Shown here: piece by piece, positions 47,999 to 60,173 of the stretch | How the letters are laid out: each line of letters begins with the position of its first letter | Position numbering within the stretch: the first letter of the stretch is position 1 | Source: Lepeophtheirus salmonis | Taxonomy: Eukaryota > Arthropoda > Copepoda > Siphonostomatoida > Caligidae | Assembly (NCBI RefSeq): GCF_016086655.4 | Contig: NC_052142.2 | Span: 1,430,422-1,494,421 of the forward strand | DNA length: 64,000 nt | Reading direction: 5' to 3' | Position numbers and translations under genes: made by a program | The notes under the pieces: model-generated | What the model saw: only the letters and a program-made list of their open reading frames with translations | Told to the model about the DNA's origin: nothing | The model's database searches: none

Positions 47999-48429
47999 GG
48001 ACCGTTTTCAGAAACAATGTCCTTGGGAACTCCATGTCTTCCAAATACCGCTTTAATTCCATACTACTGCACTAGCTTTTTATTTGCTAACACCTAAACT
48101 TCCATAAATACATCTGCTATAGTAGTCACCTACTATAAAATAGTACTTTTGATCATACGTAAATAGATCCGTTGCAACTATCTTCCAAAATCTTAAAGGG
48201 CACTTGCTCCTCATTAGAGGCATTTTCTTCATCATTCCGTTTTCTTGAACTTTAGTCTATTATTGCTCAATTTGATTACTAATCCTAGACCAAAGTGTCT
48301 ATACTATTTTTAAATGTCCATCACGTAGGTTACCGATATTTCATGTCTTAATTCCACTGGGATTTTCATTTTTTCTTTATGAATGACGAGGCCTTTCCAA
48401 ATATTTATATCCTCCCTGTAGATATAGTT

Positions 48430-49007
48430 AGTTAAATATTTATTACTGAATGCCATACATAAATAAAATAAAATATAACGCAACAAACTTTTATAAGTTC
48501 TGAGATATAGGTGACAATGCTATCTCCAAGTTGTTGAAGTACAACTGGTTTCTGTTCATCAAGTCCCGAGCTTTTGAATGAGCCAAAGGAGTTGAAGGAT
48601 TCCCTGACCTTGTTGCTATTCAAAAAGTCTATGTTAAAATCATTAACTTCCAAGGATGTTCCAGAAGACATACTGAGCATTCATTGTACGAAATGAGTTT
48701 CTATGAGGATTTTTAGTGATTCATCAGGTGATTGTGCGTAGCCCTAATCAGTTTTAAGAAGACCAATAGAGTTGTACGTTGTTTTTTTTTGAAATTTTAT
48801 AAGTTGAGTAATATCTTTTGGAACTTCCGCTTTGCTGCAGAAACTCCTCCACGATTCTCTCTGCTCTTTTCTAAGGGCTGAACGATAATCCTTCTTGGCT
48901 ATAAGGCATTCATTTCTGTGGGAACTACAATGACGCTTTTGTTCCAGTTTGTTGAGTTTATACCTTAGGCTGGCAAGATGTTTGGTCCACATTTTTCTCG
49001 TGTTCAT
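48430..49007 (-). pseudogene. LINE remnant (endonuclease-RT linker and RT start)
   Basis: The frame at 48744-49007 reads RSALRKEQRESWRSFCSKAEVP, the Lys/Arg-rich linker before RT in Jockey/R1-type LINEs. The frame at 48432-48680 reads SFGSFKSSGLDEQKPVVLQQ, corresponding to the first RT block (F....SPG.D...P.LL). The two frames are offset. No later RT motifs follow. Confidence 0.6.
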
Positions 49008-49274
49008 GTTATCAGATATAGGCTATTGAAATGTGGGATTACACAAAATATTGGGAATCATTGAAGAATTTACTTATTTTTGAAATCTCAACAACATAAT
49101 AAAAAAAAGATTTACGCATTTTTTGATACTCCTCACCATATTAAAATCATTCAAAATCATTTTCTGGTTAAAGGATACCACTTACCAGACAGATCCACAA
49201 TTAAGTGCAATGATTTTCTAGTATTAAAGATTGTGACAAATTAAAAATGGCACGTAAAATTCAAGTTATTCATT

Positions 49275-49610
49275 AAGAGAGTCATGGCGGTCAAAGGCGT
49301 TTATCTGCCCGCACAACTATAAGCCATACTAGTGCCTCTGCACTTCAATATCTATACCCGTAAAAGAAAGCTCAAACTGATTTTATTGAAACTGTTGATT
49401 GCTGGTTCGATATATTTAATAGTAGAAGCCCATTCGAAGCCATTAAAGACTTTTATGGAGAAGTGGCAGGAAGCCGAGTCCTGCTGCCACATATAAGGCC
49501 TCCTATTGGAAACCATGTCGATCCAGGACTTACTTTGGTACTCATTAAACATTGAGAGATAAATCAAACTATGAAGCGTGATGGTTTGCATTGGGGAAAA
49601 AATCATTCAT
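49275..49610 (-). pseudogene. Mariner-like transposase fragment
   Basis: The minus-strand frame at 49352-49606 contains SWIDMVSNRRPYMWQQDSASCHFS, the block around the second catalytic Asp of mariner transposases (WQQDSAPCHTS). Neither the first Asp block nor the C-terminal part is evident. A plus-strand stretch at 49275-49370 (GSHGGQRRLSARTT) may belong to the same broken copy, but that is uncertain. Confidence 0.6.
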
Positions 49611-50370
49611 GGTATTGATTTGAGCCTTTTCGAAGTCAATAATAATATACTCTTGTTTCATATTCAAATATACTTCTTTTATTATCTTAAACAGTCTACT
49701 ATAACTAAGATGTGGATTTGAGAAATATCAATTGACAACATCTTGAAATTAGTTCCTAAGATATGACAGTGGTATAGAGGATGTTAAAAGGATCCTCATC
49801 TTTTCTACAGCAAAGAGATTGAAAGATTTGAGAAAAGTACTATCTTGATCAGGAGATGGGACGTTTGTCTCCTCATTATTTTATCAAGTTTATACTCTCC
49901 ACATTCAAATACATTCTGTCAGCTGACCAAACCTATTTGTGTTACTCACTTAAAAAAGTTAGGAGATTCAAGAAAACGATCACATAAATGCCATACAAAA
50001 TGATCACAAGATTTTTCATAAAAATCAGTTTTCCGAGTTTTTTTCATGGTTTTGATAAAAAAAAATAAAAAAGTCTATTATTTTATAAATTAAAGAACAA
50101 AAATTTCCCAACTGATGGTTTTATTTCTTCAAAAAGGCATTCCCATCAAAAGGAACTAAGTTATGAATGTTTTTTGATGTTATCTGTAAATGACAAAAAA
50201 AAATTTTTTTTGAATATGTTTATGCGAACTTAAAGTATTTAACAACTAGGGATATATGTTGTAATTAAAGGTGTAGGGATCTGTTTACTGATTTTCTTTC
50301 AATAATCCCAAAATAGAATTAAAATGAGAAGAAGAAATGAGATAAATGACTATAAGAACAACACAAAAAT

Positions 50371-50502
50371 ATGAATAATATAATGTGATAGAAAAAACTT
50401 TTTATAGAAAACTTATGAATAATATAATGTGATAGAAAAAACTTTTTATAGAAAACTTATGAAGAATATAATGTGATAGAAAAAACTTTTTATAGAAAAC
50501 TA
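50371..50502 (+). repeat. Tandem repeat, 3 x 44 bp
   Basis: The unit starts atgaataatataatgtgatag and repeats with period 44 at 50371, 50415 and 50459. The copies are nearly identical; the third has atgaag for atgaat and a changed end. Such identity indicates recent duplication or copy homogenisation. Confidence 0.85.
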
Positions 50503-52345
50503 ATCAAGAAAGAGTGCAAGTATAAATTAATTTGATTATTATGTAACATTGGTTTGTATAATTATGAGATCGCCAATAGTATAGCCTAGCTGTCTGAGCC
50601 CAACCAGCAGTGTTATGTTTTTGGTCTGGAAATGCTGTACCGACCTGAGAACGTTATGATTTTGTTAGACAAAACTAAATCGATCCTTTATAACAGTTTG
50701 TTCTATTCTAGTCCCATAGCAAAATTCGGTTTAAATCGGGCCAAAATTAAAATTCCATCCAGATCGATCTAATGGAAAAAATCCATCTAATTTAAATTAA
50801 TTTAATTTAGCAAAGTATAAATTATATACCAAATATCAAGCTACCGCCAGCAGGGCCTATCTGGAGAAGCCTAGCTAATTATTATATAATATTAATGTAC
50901 TAGAATGTACCCGTATTATAGATTTTATTTCGAATTATTTTATTAATACATAATAAGAAAAACTCGCTTATCCTCTTCCTAATTCCTTTTCTTAATTCTT
51001 ATTTAGTATACATACATACATCAATATATTATAGTACATAGGATGTACCCATTATATATATTTTATACTAAGAAAAACTAACTAATCCGCGTGACGTACA
51101 CACATACAACTATAATATTATATAATAGTAGATTCTTGAAAATACAGACAAACGTTGACGAAGTCAGAAGTAACTATTCCAGGCTCTGATGTGAAGGAAC
51201 CTCTGACCAATGAACGATCATTCCACTTAAGGAGATGAGAGTTACTAATGGACAAGATTTTTTTTACAGAATATGAAGTTGAAGGGAAGATCAGAAGTCG
51301 TGTGGATTGGATATTCAAATGGCAAAAGTATAAAATCCTACGAAGGGGAAAGGTGGTTGGATGATATCCATATATATTCAAATGCTTTTTGGTTAAGATT
51401 AATCCTGATTATTATGAATTACTTGATACTTTACACAAAGTTCAACATAAATATTTGATTATTAACTTAATAATAAGTAGTTTTATAATATTAATAGCTG
51501 TTATAAATTTTTTGGAGTAGTAATACGTATTATTATTATAACTTAAACATCAACAGTTGAAAGGCCCTTTTAACAATACTACCATACATTTTTCTTTATG
51601 CTCCAAAGCTTTTGTATACATTTTATTTTTTCCAATATTTCCATCCTTCATTATGACACTAAAATCAATGAAACTGTAAAATCTTAAGGAATAAATATCA
51701 AGTGAGTGAAATAAATGATTTATAATCAAATGAGTTCATATCAGGTAGTAAATTTAAAGAATCATAAAGTTTAATGTCTTAAATGATTCATTCATTATTT
51801 TGCGCAAACCTATATTTTATTATTATTTAAATATTTTTGAGACATTGCTTGATCTTTTTTACGATTCATTTATATTAGTATTAGGGTTGAAAATATTGTT
51901 GAAGTGAATGAGCTGCCCCCCCCCCCCTCCATCCCCATTCTTATAAAGTTCCTGTGTTTTATTCTATGCTCTTCTTGTTATTGACAATAAATAAACAACA
52001 CAACTAACATATCTGATACCTGTACTCGTTCCAATTATTATACATCTTTCATTCATTAAACATTAAACTTAGCTTTAACTCAATTAAGAATTAACTTGAT
52101 ATATAATAGCTAAATATTTTAGCCAAATAATAACAAATCCTGAATCTAGTGAGGGGTTAACTTTATTTTTGGGTATTAAGGAACATATATTTTGTTACTG
52201 AAAAAGATGTATCTATGTAATCAGAGCCAAATAACCATTTGTTTGTTGTTACTAAAGAAATCCATGAAATTAGGAAGTTATTAATTTTCTCATGTATCAA
52301 GCAAGTAAAGTAATGATTACTATATTTAAAAGAAGTGATATTTAC

Positions 52346-53599
52346 CTTGTAGAGCAAAAGTTCTTCAATTTCATCAACACATTCCTTAAATGATGGCCTA
52401 TTTATTGGTTCATATGACCAACACTGTGTCATTAATTGATATAAGATATGGGGACATTTTAATGGTACATCTAATGTCTTTCGTAGATTACAAACATAAT
52501 GGTACACGTCTAAATGTGACATACCGGGATAAGGTTGTTTTCCAAATGATATGATCTCCCATAGTACTATTCCGTATGACCAAACATCTGTTTGGTGTGT
52601 ATAAACTCCGTCTTCGAGAGATTCTGGAGCCATCCAACGTATGGGCATCAAGCCTCCTTTACGATAGTAATCATCTCTATAAATTTCTCGTGCTCTACCA
52701 AAATCTCCGATTTTAACGAGATGTGTATGATCTGAAGTTGGTAAGCTAACAAGACAATTACGAGCAGCTATGTCTCGGTGGACATGTCGCATTTGTGTTA
52801 GATATAAGCAACCACGAGCAATATCTAAACAAAAACGTACTAAATTTTTACCCAAAATAGTACTACGATCTGTTAATGACCTCTTTGATCTCAAGAGTTC
52901 TAGTAAATCCATCTCCATTAATTCCATAACTAGAATTGTTGGACCACCGTCTACACAAGTTCCAATCAATTTGAGTATGTTAGGATGATTAAATTTGGAC
53001 ATAATGAGAGCTTCTTTTATAAATTCTTTTTTTGTTATTTCTTTGGCATTATACTTCAGAGTCTTGAGGGCAACATTTCTGGATCCATGCTCACTGCATT
53101 GAAGAGTTCCCTCATAAACATTACCAAAAGCTCCACTTCCTAATTTGGTCTTAAAACTTAATTGTGATAAAGAAAAGTGCTTGATTGGAGATAAGTTTTC
53201 ACCGATCAAATTATATAAAGGATTGTTAGCACTGACAAAGGAGTCACGAAATTCGTTTAAAATTACTAAATCATTGCTTATTGAAGAAATAGATTTTTGA
53301 TTTTTTGAAGTTTTTTTTATAATAGTGAAACTAAGATAAAAAACTATTGAGCAAAATATACTAATCGAAAAACAAATTGAACCAACGAGAATACTTATTT
53401 CACTCTTTTTTTTACGCTGTAAAATGAGATTAATATTGATAAACTGACTAGATTGACTAAAATTGCTCCAGCCATGTTCATTTTTAGCTCGAACTTTAAA
53501 TTTATATACTGAATCATTCAACATTGAAGGAGGCCAAAAGTTTTTAACATCACAATAGATAAGATTCCAGCCATAAAAATTTCCATCTCCATTAATTTC
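52346..53599 (-). CDS. sev: ROS1/Sevenless-like receptor tyrosine kinase, FN3 end + TM + kinase exon
   Basis: The exon opens after tatattttcag in phase 0 and ends TACAAG|gtaaat. The first ~60 codons are the end of a fibronectin III domain (VYKFKVRAKNEHGWS). Numbered from the internal Met at 53524, a transmembrane helix spans 43-69, and an NPLY motif at 101-104 could bind PTB domains. The kinase then runs 125-392: GSGAFG loop (129-134), VALK Lys154, HRDIAARN (249-256), DFG 274-276, activation loop IYRDDYYRKGG, WMAPES (297-302) and DVWSYGIVLWE. The activation loop and LGSGAFGNVYEG are closest to ROS1/Sevenless. It lacks about two residues found before the PVRW motif in those relatives and has DFGR for DFGL. 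All catalytic residues are present. The extracellular exons lie to the right, not identified in this window. The gene sits tail to tail with the Ig-domain gene. Confidence 0.9.
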
Positions 53600-56062
53600 C
53601 TGAAAATATATTATTGTAAATTTGATGACGTACTCAAATTTTCATCTTTTAATTTTCTATCAACTACAAATATGGAGCACATGGCCTTATTTTTTATTTG
53701 GACATCTTGCAAAGTCAGGTATGAGACTACAGCATGTACAAAATAGAGGTGTAAGGGTCATCCTAAAACTTCAACGGGTGGTAAAATATAAAATGTAGCT
53801 GCCTAAAGGTCATTTATAAAATTAAATAACAACATAAGTCTAAACATAAAATACGAAACCATAGTCCTCTACCTCCTCCACTCCTAAAGATTTAATGTAT
53901 CTATAAAGATATACCTACAATGTCAGTATATGAATACCAAAATGTCCCATCACATGTACAAATTTGAATCTCTGACTATGTCCTACAGTCTAGCCGATAC
54001 TTAGTTTACCAATTTATCAACAAATTTATCGTGTTAGGTTATTTATATAATATAAATTCTAAAAGTACTCAAAACAGTCCTTTTTGGAGTTATCATGAAA
54101 ACGACCTCTGGATAGTACTTTTATACTAACGGTATTCGCGCCTTTTTTTATTTTTGAACAAATGAATAATGAATGTAAAACAAATGAACAATGAAAAAAA
54201 AATAATTAAACGGAGTTCATTTTGTGGTTCTTTTTTATTGTTCTTAACACGGGCTACCTCATTAACATAAAAATACCATATTTATTTATTTATCAGCTCT
54301 CGATTCCCCGCCTCAATTGTTATGTCTTAGTTCTTTCATAATTTACTCTTTTTGATAAATAAACGAGTAATATGTCTGGAACATATAAAAAGGGGGACTT
54401 ACTACTAATTTTTAATGGCAACTGTTGACAGGGGGAAATATTACTATCACCCAAGGTTGATAGAAATACAAGATTAGAATATCATGTAATCCAGCTTGCT
54501 ATAATTTTCAATTTGATGTACCATACCGACTGCTGGGCAAGACATACAGATTTTGAGGTCAGAGAGAATAAAAACCGTAGAGTATAGAAATTATACGGTT
54601 AATAGTAATAGTATATACTCTTTGACGTCACTATTATAAGTGTGGTGAAAGTCAAACATCAATGGGAAAATCATTATGGTATAACTTTGTATTCCTATTA
54701 AACTTGACTATCATCTAGGTAATAGTAGAAAAGGAGAATGTCTCTGAAAGGAATTAAAATTGTATATTTAATTATTATTGGAAAGGAATTCAGTAAAAGT
54801 ATTTAAAATACATTGAAAACAATTCTTGTTACTTGTTGTGCGCCAAAGTATAGATCAGGTTACTCCGGCAATCCAAAAGATTGTTTCATAGCCTACCTAT
54901 GAAAAATGAAACTAATCTTCATAGTTGGATCAGATCTATACCAAGGAATCATTTAATTATACGATTTCTTAGAAATAACTATTTTCTTATTTCTCTTTCA
55001 ATGATACTTTAGGTAAACTTTGAATCAGTGTATAATTACTAAAAGTTTCTATTGATATACTATATAGGAAAGATTAGGAACCGAATATAAATTAAAGATT
55101 GTACAGCAAACATTTTAGACAAGAAAACTATAAATATCAATGAATTCATTCAACCTCCCATAGAAAAATACCAGCTATTCTTTCTTAAAGAAAGATACAG
55201 TTCTATCTATGTTTGAGGATGTTCCAGCAATATTACTCAAAACCCGTGCAGCTCTGAGAACTACTACTTCAAGTGTGGCTACTAACTAAAAAATAGTAAT
55301 TTGAAGCTAAGGCAAACATTCATAAGTCTTTCTGGAGTACTAATATTTTTTCTGTAATCATTACAGATTCCAAAATGAAAAGAACTGTTAACAAAAAGCA
55401 GAAGTAATTTATTTTGTAAGAAATAAAGTAACATCCTTATTAGATATAAAAAACATAATCGATTTTAGTTGTTTGCCGTCTGATAATCATCTTATAATAA
55501 ACGGAGATAGTCTGCGTTTTTGGAGTATTAATGGAGCACTTCTCCCAAATTTATAAATCCCTTCAAATATTTGATAATTTAAAATTGGTATTATGTAATC
55601 ATGCCACAACTATAACTGAAGACAAATTAAAAAAAACTCTTTGTCAAATATGAAACTTTTTGTAAATCTCTCTCTTCTAAGCATGGACAGTGTATAACAA
55701 TTATAGTTACTATTGAAAATGAAGAAGATAATTATGAAATAAATTTTATAGCTGAACAGTTAAACAATGTACAAAAATTATGAAGGGGAAATATTTTTGG
55801 ATGTTAATTTAAATATTATATTTCAACTTTACAAAAAAGAACTTGTATTTCTAATTTAATAGGCATACCTATGAAATAAAAAAGTTTTAGCTCCTAAGTC
55901 AAAAGAAAAAGTAAAAGTACATTTGACCAAACGTTTTTTTAGTCTCTTGACAATTAATGGACTTATTCAAGACAGTTCGTAAAATCCTGATTCGTGCAAT
56001 ACATCTTCATTTTTTGCAAAAATTAATAAATTTTGTAGAGTAACTTTAGTTACAATTCATAA
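53600..56062 (-). other. Presumed kinase intron, left part
   Basis: No further exon of the receptor was recognised. MITE copy 4 is at 54450-54706. The rest (including 54720-56060) is AT-rich with no credible coding frame. Confidence 0.5.
54443..54713 (+). mobile_element. MITE copy 4 with candidate target duplication
   Basis: The element spans about 54450-54706, starting cccaaggttgatagaaatacaag and ending taactttgtattcctattaaacttg, inverted to one another. It is flanked by actatca at 54443-54449 and again at 54707-54713. With one more mismatched base this is the 8-bp duplication expected of the family. Confidence 0.78.
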
Positions 56063-56879
56063 ATCATGCTAAGGCTTGTGAACAGAACGCAAAATTGAAC
56101 GACGTTCTATGGAACGTGCGTTCAATTAGCAGAACGCTGAACGAAACTGATTTTTTTTTCAACGCTTAACATTGAACTTACCATAAGTACTTCAAAAAAA
56201 TTCAAAAAACCAAAGTATATATTTTTTTTACTTTTTTAAATAGGATTGAACTGTTTTGTGGCAGTAGCAAAGGGGGGCTGAAGGGCTAACCTTTTGAAGG
56301 CTCTAATCGAACACGAAAGCTTCTAGTACTCTACCTTAACTCGAACATATAAACTTGAACAGTTCAATTATTCTGAACTATGGAGGAGCCGTGGCTCATC
56401 ATTTAGCCGTTAATAAAAGCAAATGGGCCTCTAAAAATAAATTCTGCTCTCGTGTGTTGCAAGGGCTGCAGTATTGTTTTTCACTAATTAATGCTTATAA
56501 TAATAATATTGCGGGAATATATTTTCATAGAAGAGAGCTGAATAACTGTAGTAATTGAGAATTATGATTTTTTTCGGTACCTATAGCGATCTTAGAGATT
56601 ACAATTCTGAAACTGTTATAATCGGATCCGATGTATTTAGAACCAAGACGCCGCTTCATTTTTTGTGTTAGTCTAACGACCACTCTAACTTAAACTATGA
56701 AATAACTGTAAGGCTACATTTTTCAGTCTCACGGGAAAAATAATTTATTTTATTTACACCGATAATTATTTCGTGTTACCTTTAGTTAATGACGACCAGG
56801 AAAAAAATAAAAAAATAATAAAGATACTAAATGTAAGCACCTATTTAGTAATAGGTTTGTTCTGAAAAAATGAATAAAT

Positions 56880-58080
56880 CTTAATATTCATGAAGATACG
56901 AAGGAGAGAAAAAGTTCCGAAGCTCTAAAATGTATTCTTCAAGACTGGGGAATCCAATCGAAGACGGTGGGCATGGTGACGGATAATGCCAAGAATTTTG
57001 CTAAAACTTTCAATGTCTATGGCAGGCAATCCTAGGTACTAATCTACGAATTGATATACATACATAAGTTTTATAAAGAAGACCATTCTCCATATTAGAC
57101 GAATGCGTCCTTTAAGTATTTTTTTTTCATTTTCGAAGGCCGTCGATGAGGCATCTGTCGAAGAGAATGATCCACTCAGTTTTCAATCCGAGGACGAAAT
57201 AAAAATGTTAATTTCGGGGATATCCTCTAGTCAGATAATGACGAGTTGTTGCATTTTTGGATGAATTTTAGGTAAGTAGAGTTTATCAATGAATTGTCGT
57301 GAATAACTTTTTTTTGAAAATGCAAATCTGAATAATAAGTAATATCATTCAAATAATTGAATATATTTTTGTTCTAGATGCACTTCCCATACTTAAAATT
57401 TAATCGCAGCTACAGACAGCAAACAACCACTAAAGCCCAGGACAGGGGAATATGCTTGGTCATATTATAAAGTATTCGGCATTTTTAGCAAGTGTATGTA
57501 ATAAATTCAACCAATCATGCTTGTTTGCAGATATAGTAAGAGAAAAATGCAGAAAAACCCTTGTGACTCCCTCTAACGTACGCTGGAACTCTACAAGTGT
57601 GGTGCAGCATGCAGCTAAGCCGCTAGACTTCCTAGTGGGAGATAATGCTATTTGGAGGGCGATATTGATAGCTTCTGCATATCTCCCTGAGTTCAAAGTA
57701 TGCTTCATGGATATGGAGAAGCAAGAGAAGCAAGAAATTACCTATTGGATGAGGCGATACAAATGGGAGATTTTCCGTCAAGACAACTGTCCCAGAAATT
57801 TGAATGGAAAGAGAAGGACAATTTCTTTGCCAAGAGATAGAAGAAGATTGATATAGCTAGACAGGTTGTCTCATCGGTTTTGAAGAGACAAGTTAGATAC
57901 GATAGAATCAATCCTTGCATATAGAAGGATTTAAAAAATATTTCTGAGGTATATTGTAATACTCCCAATAGTGCCTGTTCGAAAAGGCGTTTCTCCAAAT
58001 CCAACTTAATATTGAAAAGGACGAGGTTAACAACTGGGGACAAGAATTTCGAGAAACAGCTCCTCCTTAAAGCAAATAAA
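56880..58080 (+). pseudogene. hAT-family transposase (decayed or split by introns)
   Basis: Three pieces in order give the hAT layout. The first, 56900-57020, reads SSEALKCILQDWGIQSKTVGMVTDNAKNFAKTF, the W.I..K...VTDNA block with a catalytic Asp. The second, 57452-57856, has CRKTLVTPSNVRWNSTSVVQHA, the RWNS block. The third, about 57965-58075, reads SACSKRRFSKSNLILKRTRLTTGDKNFEKQLLLKANK, the C-terminal dimerisation domain. An acidic part (EENDPLSF) lies between at 57140-57240. I found no BED zinc finger. Stops occur between pieces; acceptor-like sites exist (tttgttctag at 57370-57379), so part of the break may be introns. Confidence 0.7.
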
Positions 58081-59479
58081 CAATAAAATTATAGTTTGAC
58101 TTAGTCGTTTTAAAAATTTTAAATATACTTTTTTCAAAATGTCTTTTTCCATTATACGAGCGTATTATTTTTAAAGGCATGCAATACATGTATTGGTATT
58201 TCTGGGAAGGGCAAAACCAATAAATAACCAAGGAGTACTGAGCGTGTTTTCAATTACGTGATGATTTATTACAAAAAAAAGTAACGCGTTGCATAATGGC
58301 ATTAAATGTAACCCTAAAAATATATAAAATAAATTTTTTGAGTTACTTATATTGTTATTGTTCATTTTTATTTTTTTTGTGAGGAGGAAGGGGGGTCTAT
58401 ATTGTCTTTGCCTCCTTAAGGACCCCTTGATGAAATACAAGACACATGTGCTAAGCTAATTTGTAACTTCCAATATTTACATAGTATTTCTTGGTTTTGG
58501 TTCTCTTTTATATACAGTGTGCGACAGCAAAACGTGACCTTTTAATAGATATGTCACAAAATGTCGATTTACGGAGAGAAAAAACTTGCAAGAGGCGTGC
58601 ACGGACATCTAAAAGTGTTTTGGAGATCCCCATAGAAATGGTAGATTTTCATTTCTTAGAAATCAATTTAACGTCATTTAGGTATAATGTAGATAAATTA
58701 TTAATCTTTCACCAAGTATATTTCTTTTTTTTAAATACGCTACTTCGTTTAATCGCTCCATTAGTTAGGAAATAAGTTATCTTAAGATAGTTTATAAAAT
58801 CACAAATGGACCGAATAAAAGGTACATATAATGGATGTTAAAACTTTTACATATCTAGTATCTTGTAAAGTTTCCAACCAATCAATTCATGCAAAGTACA
58901 TGAATTTTAACCAGACAATAGCACCTTCTATCTTTATTACTACGCAATATGAAAGTACTTTGTCTTTTTTTTTAACCTCTCTTTTTTTAAAATAATAATT
59001 ATTGATTGTCTGGAGAGTGTGGGAAGGTATTCATATACTCGAATTTCAAAATTGCAGGTATTTAAAAGTATTATGCAACTTTTACACAATACTTTATTCT
59101 ATAATTCCTGAAAATTTTATTCAATTCCCTTGATGTTTAAGAAAGTTGTGTTATTTTATTGAAATATCATATTTTCTTAGATGACAGATTTTCGTGTAGG
59201 TTATAACATAAACTGTACAAAAAAAAAAAAATCTTAAAATTTCTATGATAAATTGCCATAACTTCCTTAATATTGAAGATAGAGACATGATTTTGATATC
59301 AAAAGACAAGATGTCTTTTTTACCATTATCTATTAGATATAACAGGTTTAAAAGGAGAAAATTGAATTGAATTTTTTTTTTTTGTAAAATACCTACTTAA
59401 TGTGTAGTATACGAAAAAACGACTTCACCAAGAACAACATAGTATTGAACAAGTGGGCTATATATTATTCAACAGAACA

Positions 59480-59930
59480 ACAATTACAAAGTTTTTTCTC
59501 GAAATGACCGCCCTCTCCAGCTATATTGGCTTCAGCCTGGGCCTGAAGGCTGCACACAACTTGACGACGTGCCCCTCGGACATGGACGTCCACTGTCTCT
59601 CGGCGAAGGTCTTTTGTGCGTCATAGCTTGGACGAGGGATGGTACAGGATATATTTCCGACAAAGCTCCCATAGGCGAGAGGATTCATGTTGGCGAGGAG
59701 GGAGACCAAAAATCGGAAAAATCGTCCTCGAGCCATTGCTTGCTTTGTCCTGGCCTTGTACCCCGAGCAGAATCTTGCTGAAAGACATAGATTCCGTCTG
59801 GGTAGTTGGACTTCATTTAGGGCAGGACCACCTCCGATTTTCAGAGGACGCAATTTTAAGACCTTTCGGAAATTAATACTATCCTCTTCCGTCTGAGTCT
59901 CATAGCTCATTTGAACGCTAATATTCACTG
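59480..59930 (-). pseudogene. Mariner-like transposase fragment inside the hAT element
   Basis: The minus-strand frame (59521-59928) ends with NMNPLAYGSFVGN, CTIPRPSYDAQKTFAERQWTSMSE and KLCAAFRPRL. This is the mariner C-terminal order: DLNP.DY..WG with the third catalytic Asp, then the conserved tail CAAFR.RL. Here the block is NMNP, so the acidic ligand is lost (Asp to Met or Asn region). Its beginning matches the start of the mariner part in 47230-47596, whereas the centre is deleted. Confidence 0.65.
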
Positions 59931-60173
59931 TATTATTGTGTTAAAAAAATCTTGAAACATAGTTGTCAAATGAGGTATCCCTGACACTATCGAAGTGGAA
60001 GTTGCGATTTGCTATCGTACAGTTTATATCGTAATACCTTATTATTGGAACGCGGAATGGAACGCTGAAAGGAACAGAAATATTGGCTGAACGCAGAACA
60101 CTGTACAACAACAACAACAAAAAAAATGAACGGAACGGCAAAATAGTAGAACGCTTACAAGCCTATTCATGCT

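Larger units (their letters stand above)
46840..48360 (-). pseudogene. Gypsy integrase remnant, split by a hAT-type element
   Basis: Minus-strand reading of 47999-48360 gives integrase core pieces: YYFIVGDYYSRCIYG (first catalytic Asp region of K02A2.6-like integrases) and AVFGRHGVPKDIVSENGP (second Asp region, here SEN instead of SDN). The reading then meets the target duplication of the inserted element. On its far side, below 47052, an integrase-like reading resumes with SSEEFSRFAK. Further left, LLAYTADL-type sequence near 46900 may be the continuation. Stops abound, so this is an old copy. Confidence 0.65.
45840..52345 (-). other. Inferred last intron of the receptor kinase gene (6.5 kb)
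   Basis: The minus-strand donor is GTAAAT beside 52346 and the acceptor is TTTTAG beside 45839. The intron contains the Gypsy, hAT-type, LINE and mariner remnants listed separately. The parts 45841-46840 and 49620-52160 otherwise hold no recognised feature beyond a 44-bp tandem repeat and a C run near 51917. Confidence 0.5.
56063..60173 (+). mobile_element. hAT DNA transposon, 4.1 kb, with embedded mariner sequence
   Basis: It spans 56071-60165. Termini read aaggcttgtgaac at the left and ...cttacaagccta at the right, inverted repeats sharing AGGCTTGT. Flanking 8-mers atcatgct (56063-56070) and ttcatgct (60166-60173) differ by one base, as expected of an ageing hAT target duplication. Inside are a decayed hAT transposase (plus strand) and mariner-derived pieces near both ends (minus strand). 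Both ends match the short element at 47060-47990 in inverse orientation. Confidence 0.8.

Noticed and set aside
52163..52345. Continuation of the kinase frame for about 60 codons to the stop at 52163
   Set aside because: The frame passes a strong donor (AAG|gtaaat) right after the kinase end, and the extension is AT-rich with no conserved motif, so it is probably intron.
52770..52988. Plus-strand frame opposite the kinase catalytic loop
   Set aside because: It is the antisense of conserved kinase sequence.
59569..59896. Plus-strand frames at 59569-59896
   Set aside because: They overlap the mariner C-terminal sequence read on the minus strand, which has clear motifs; the plus frames have none.
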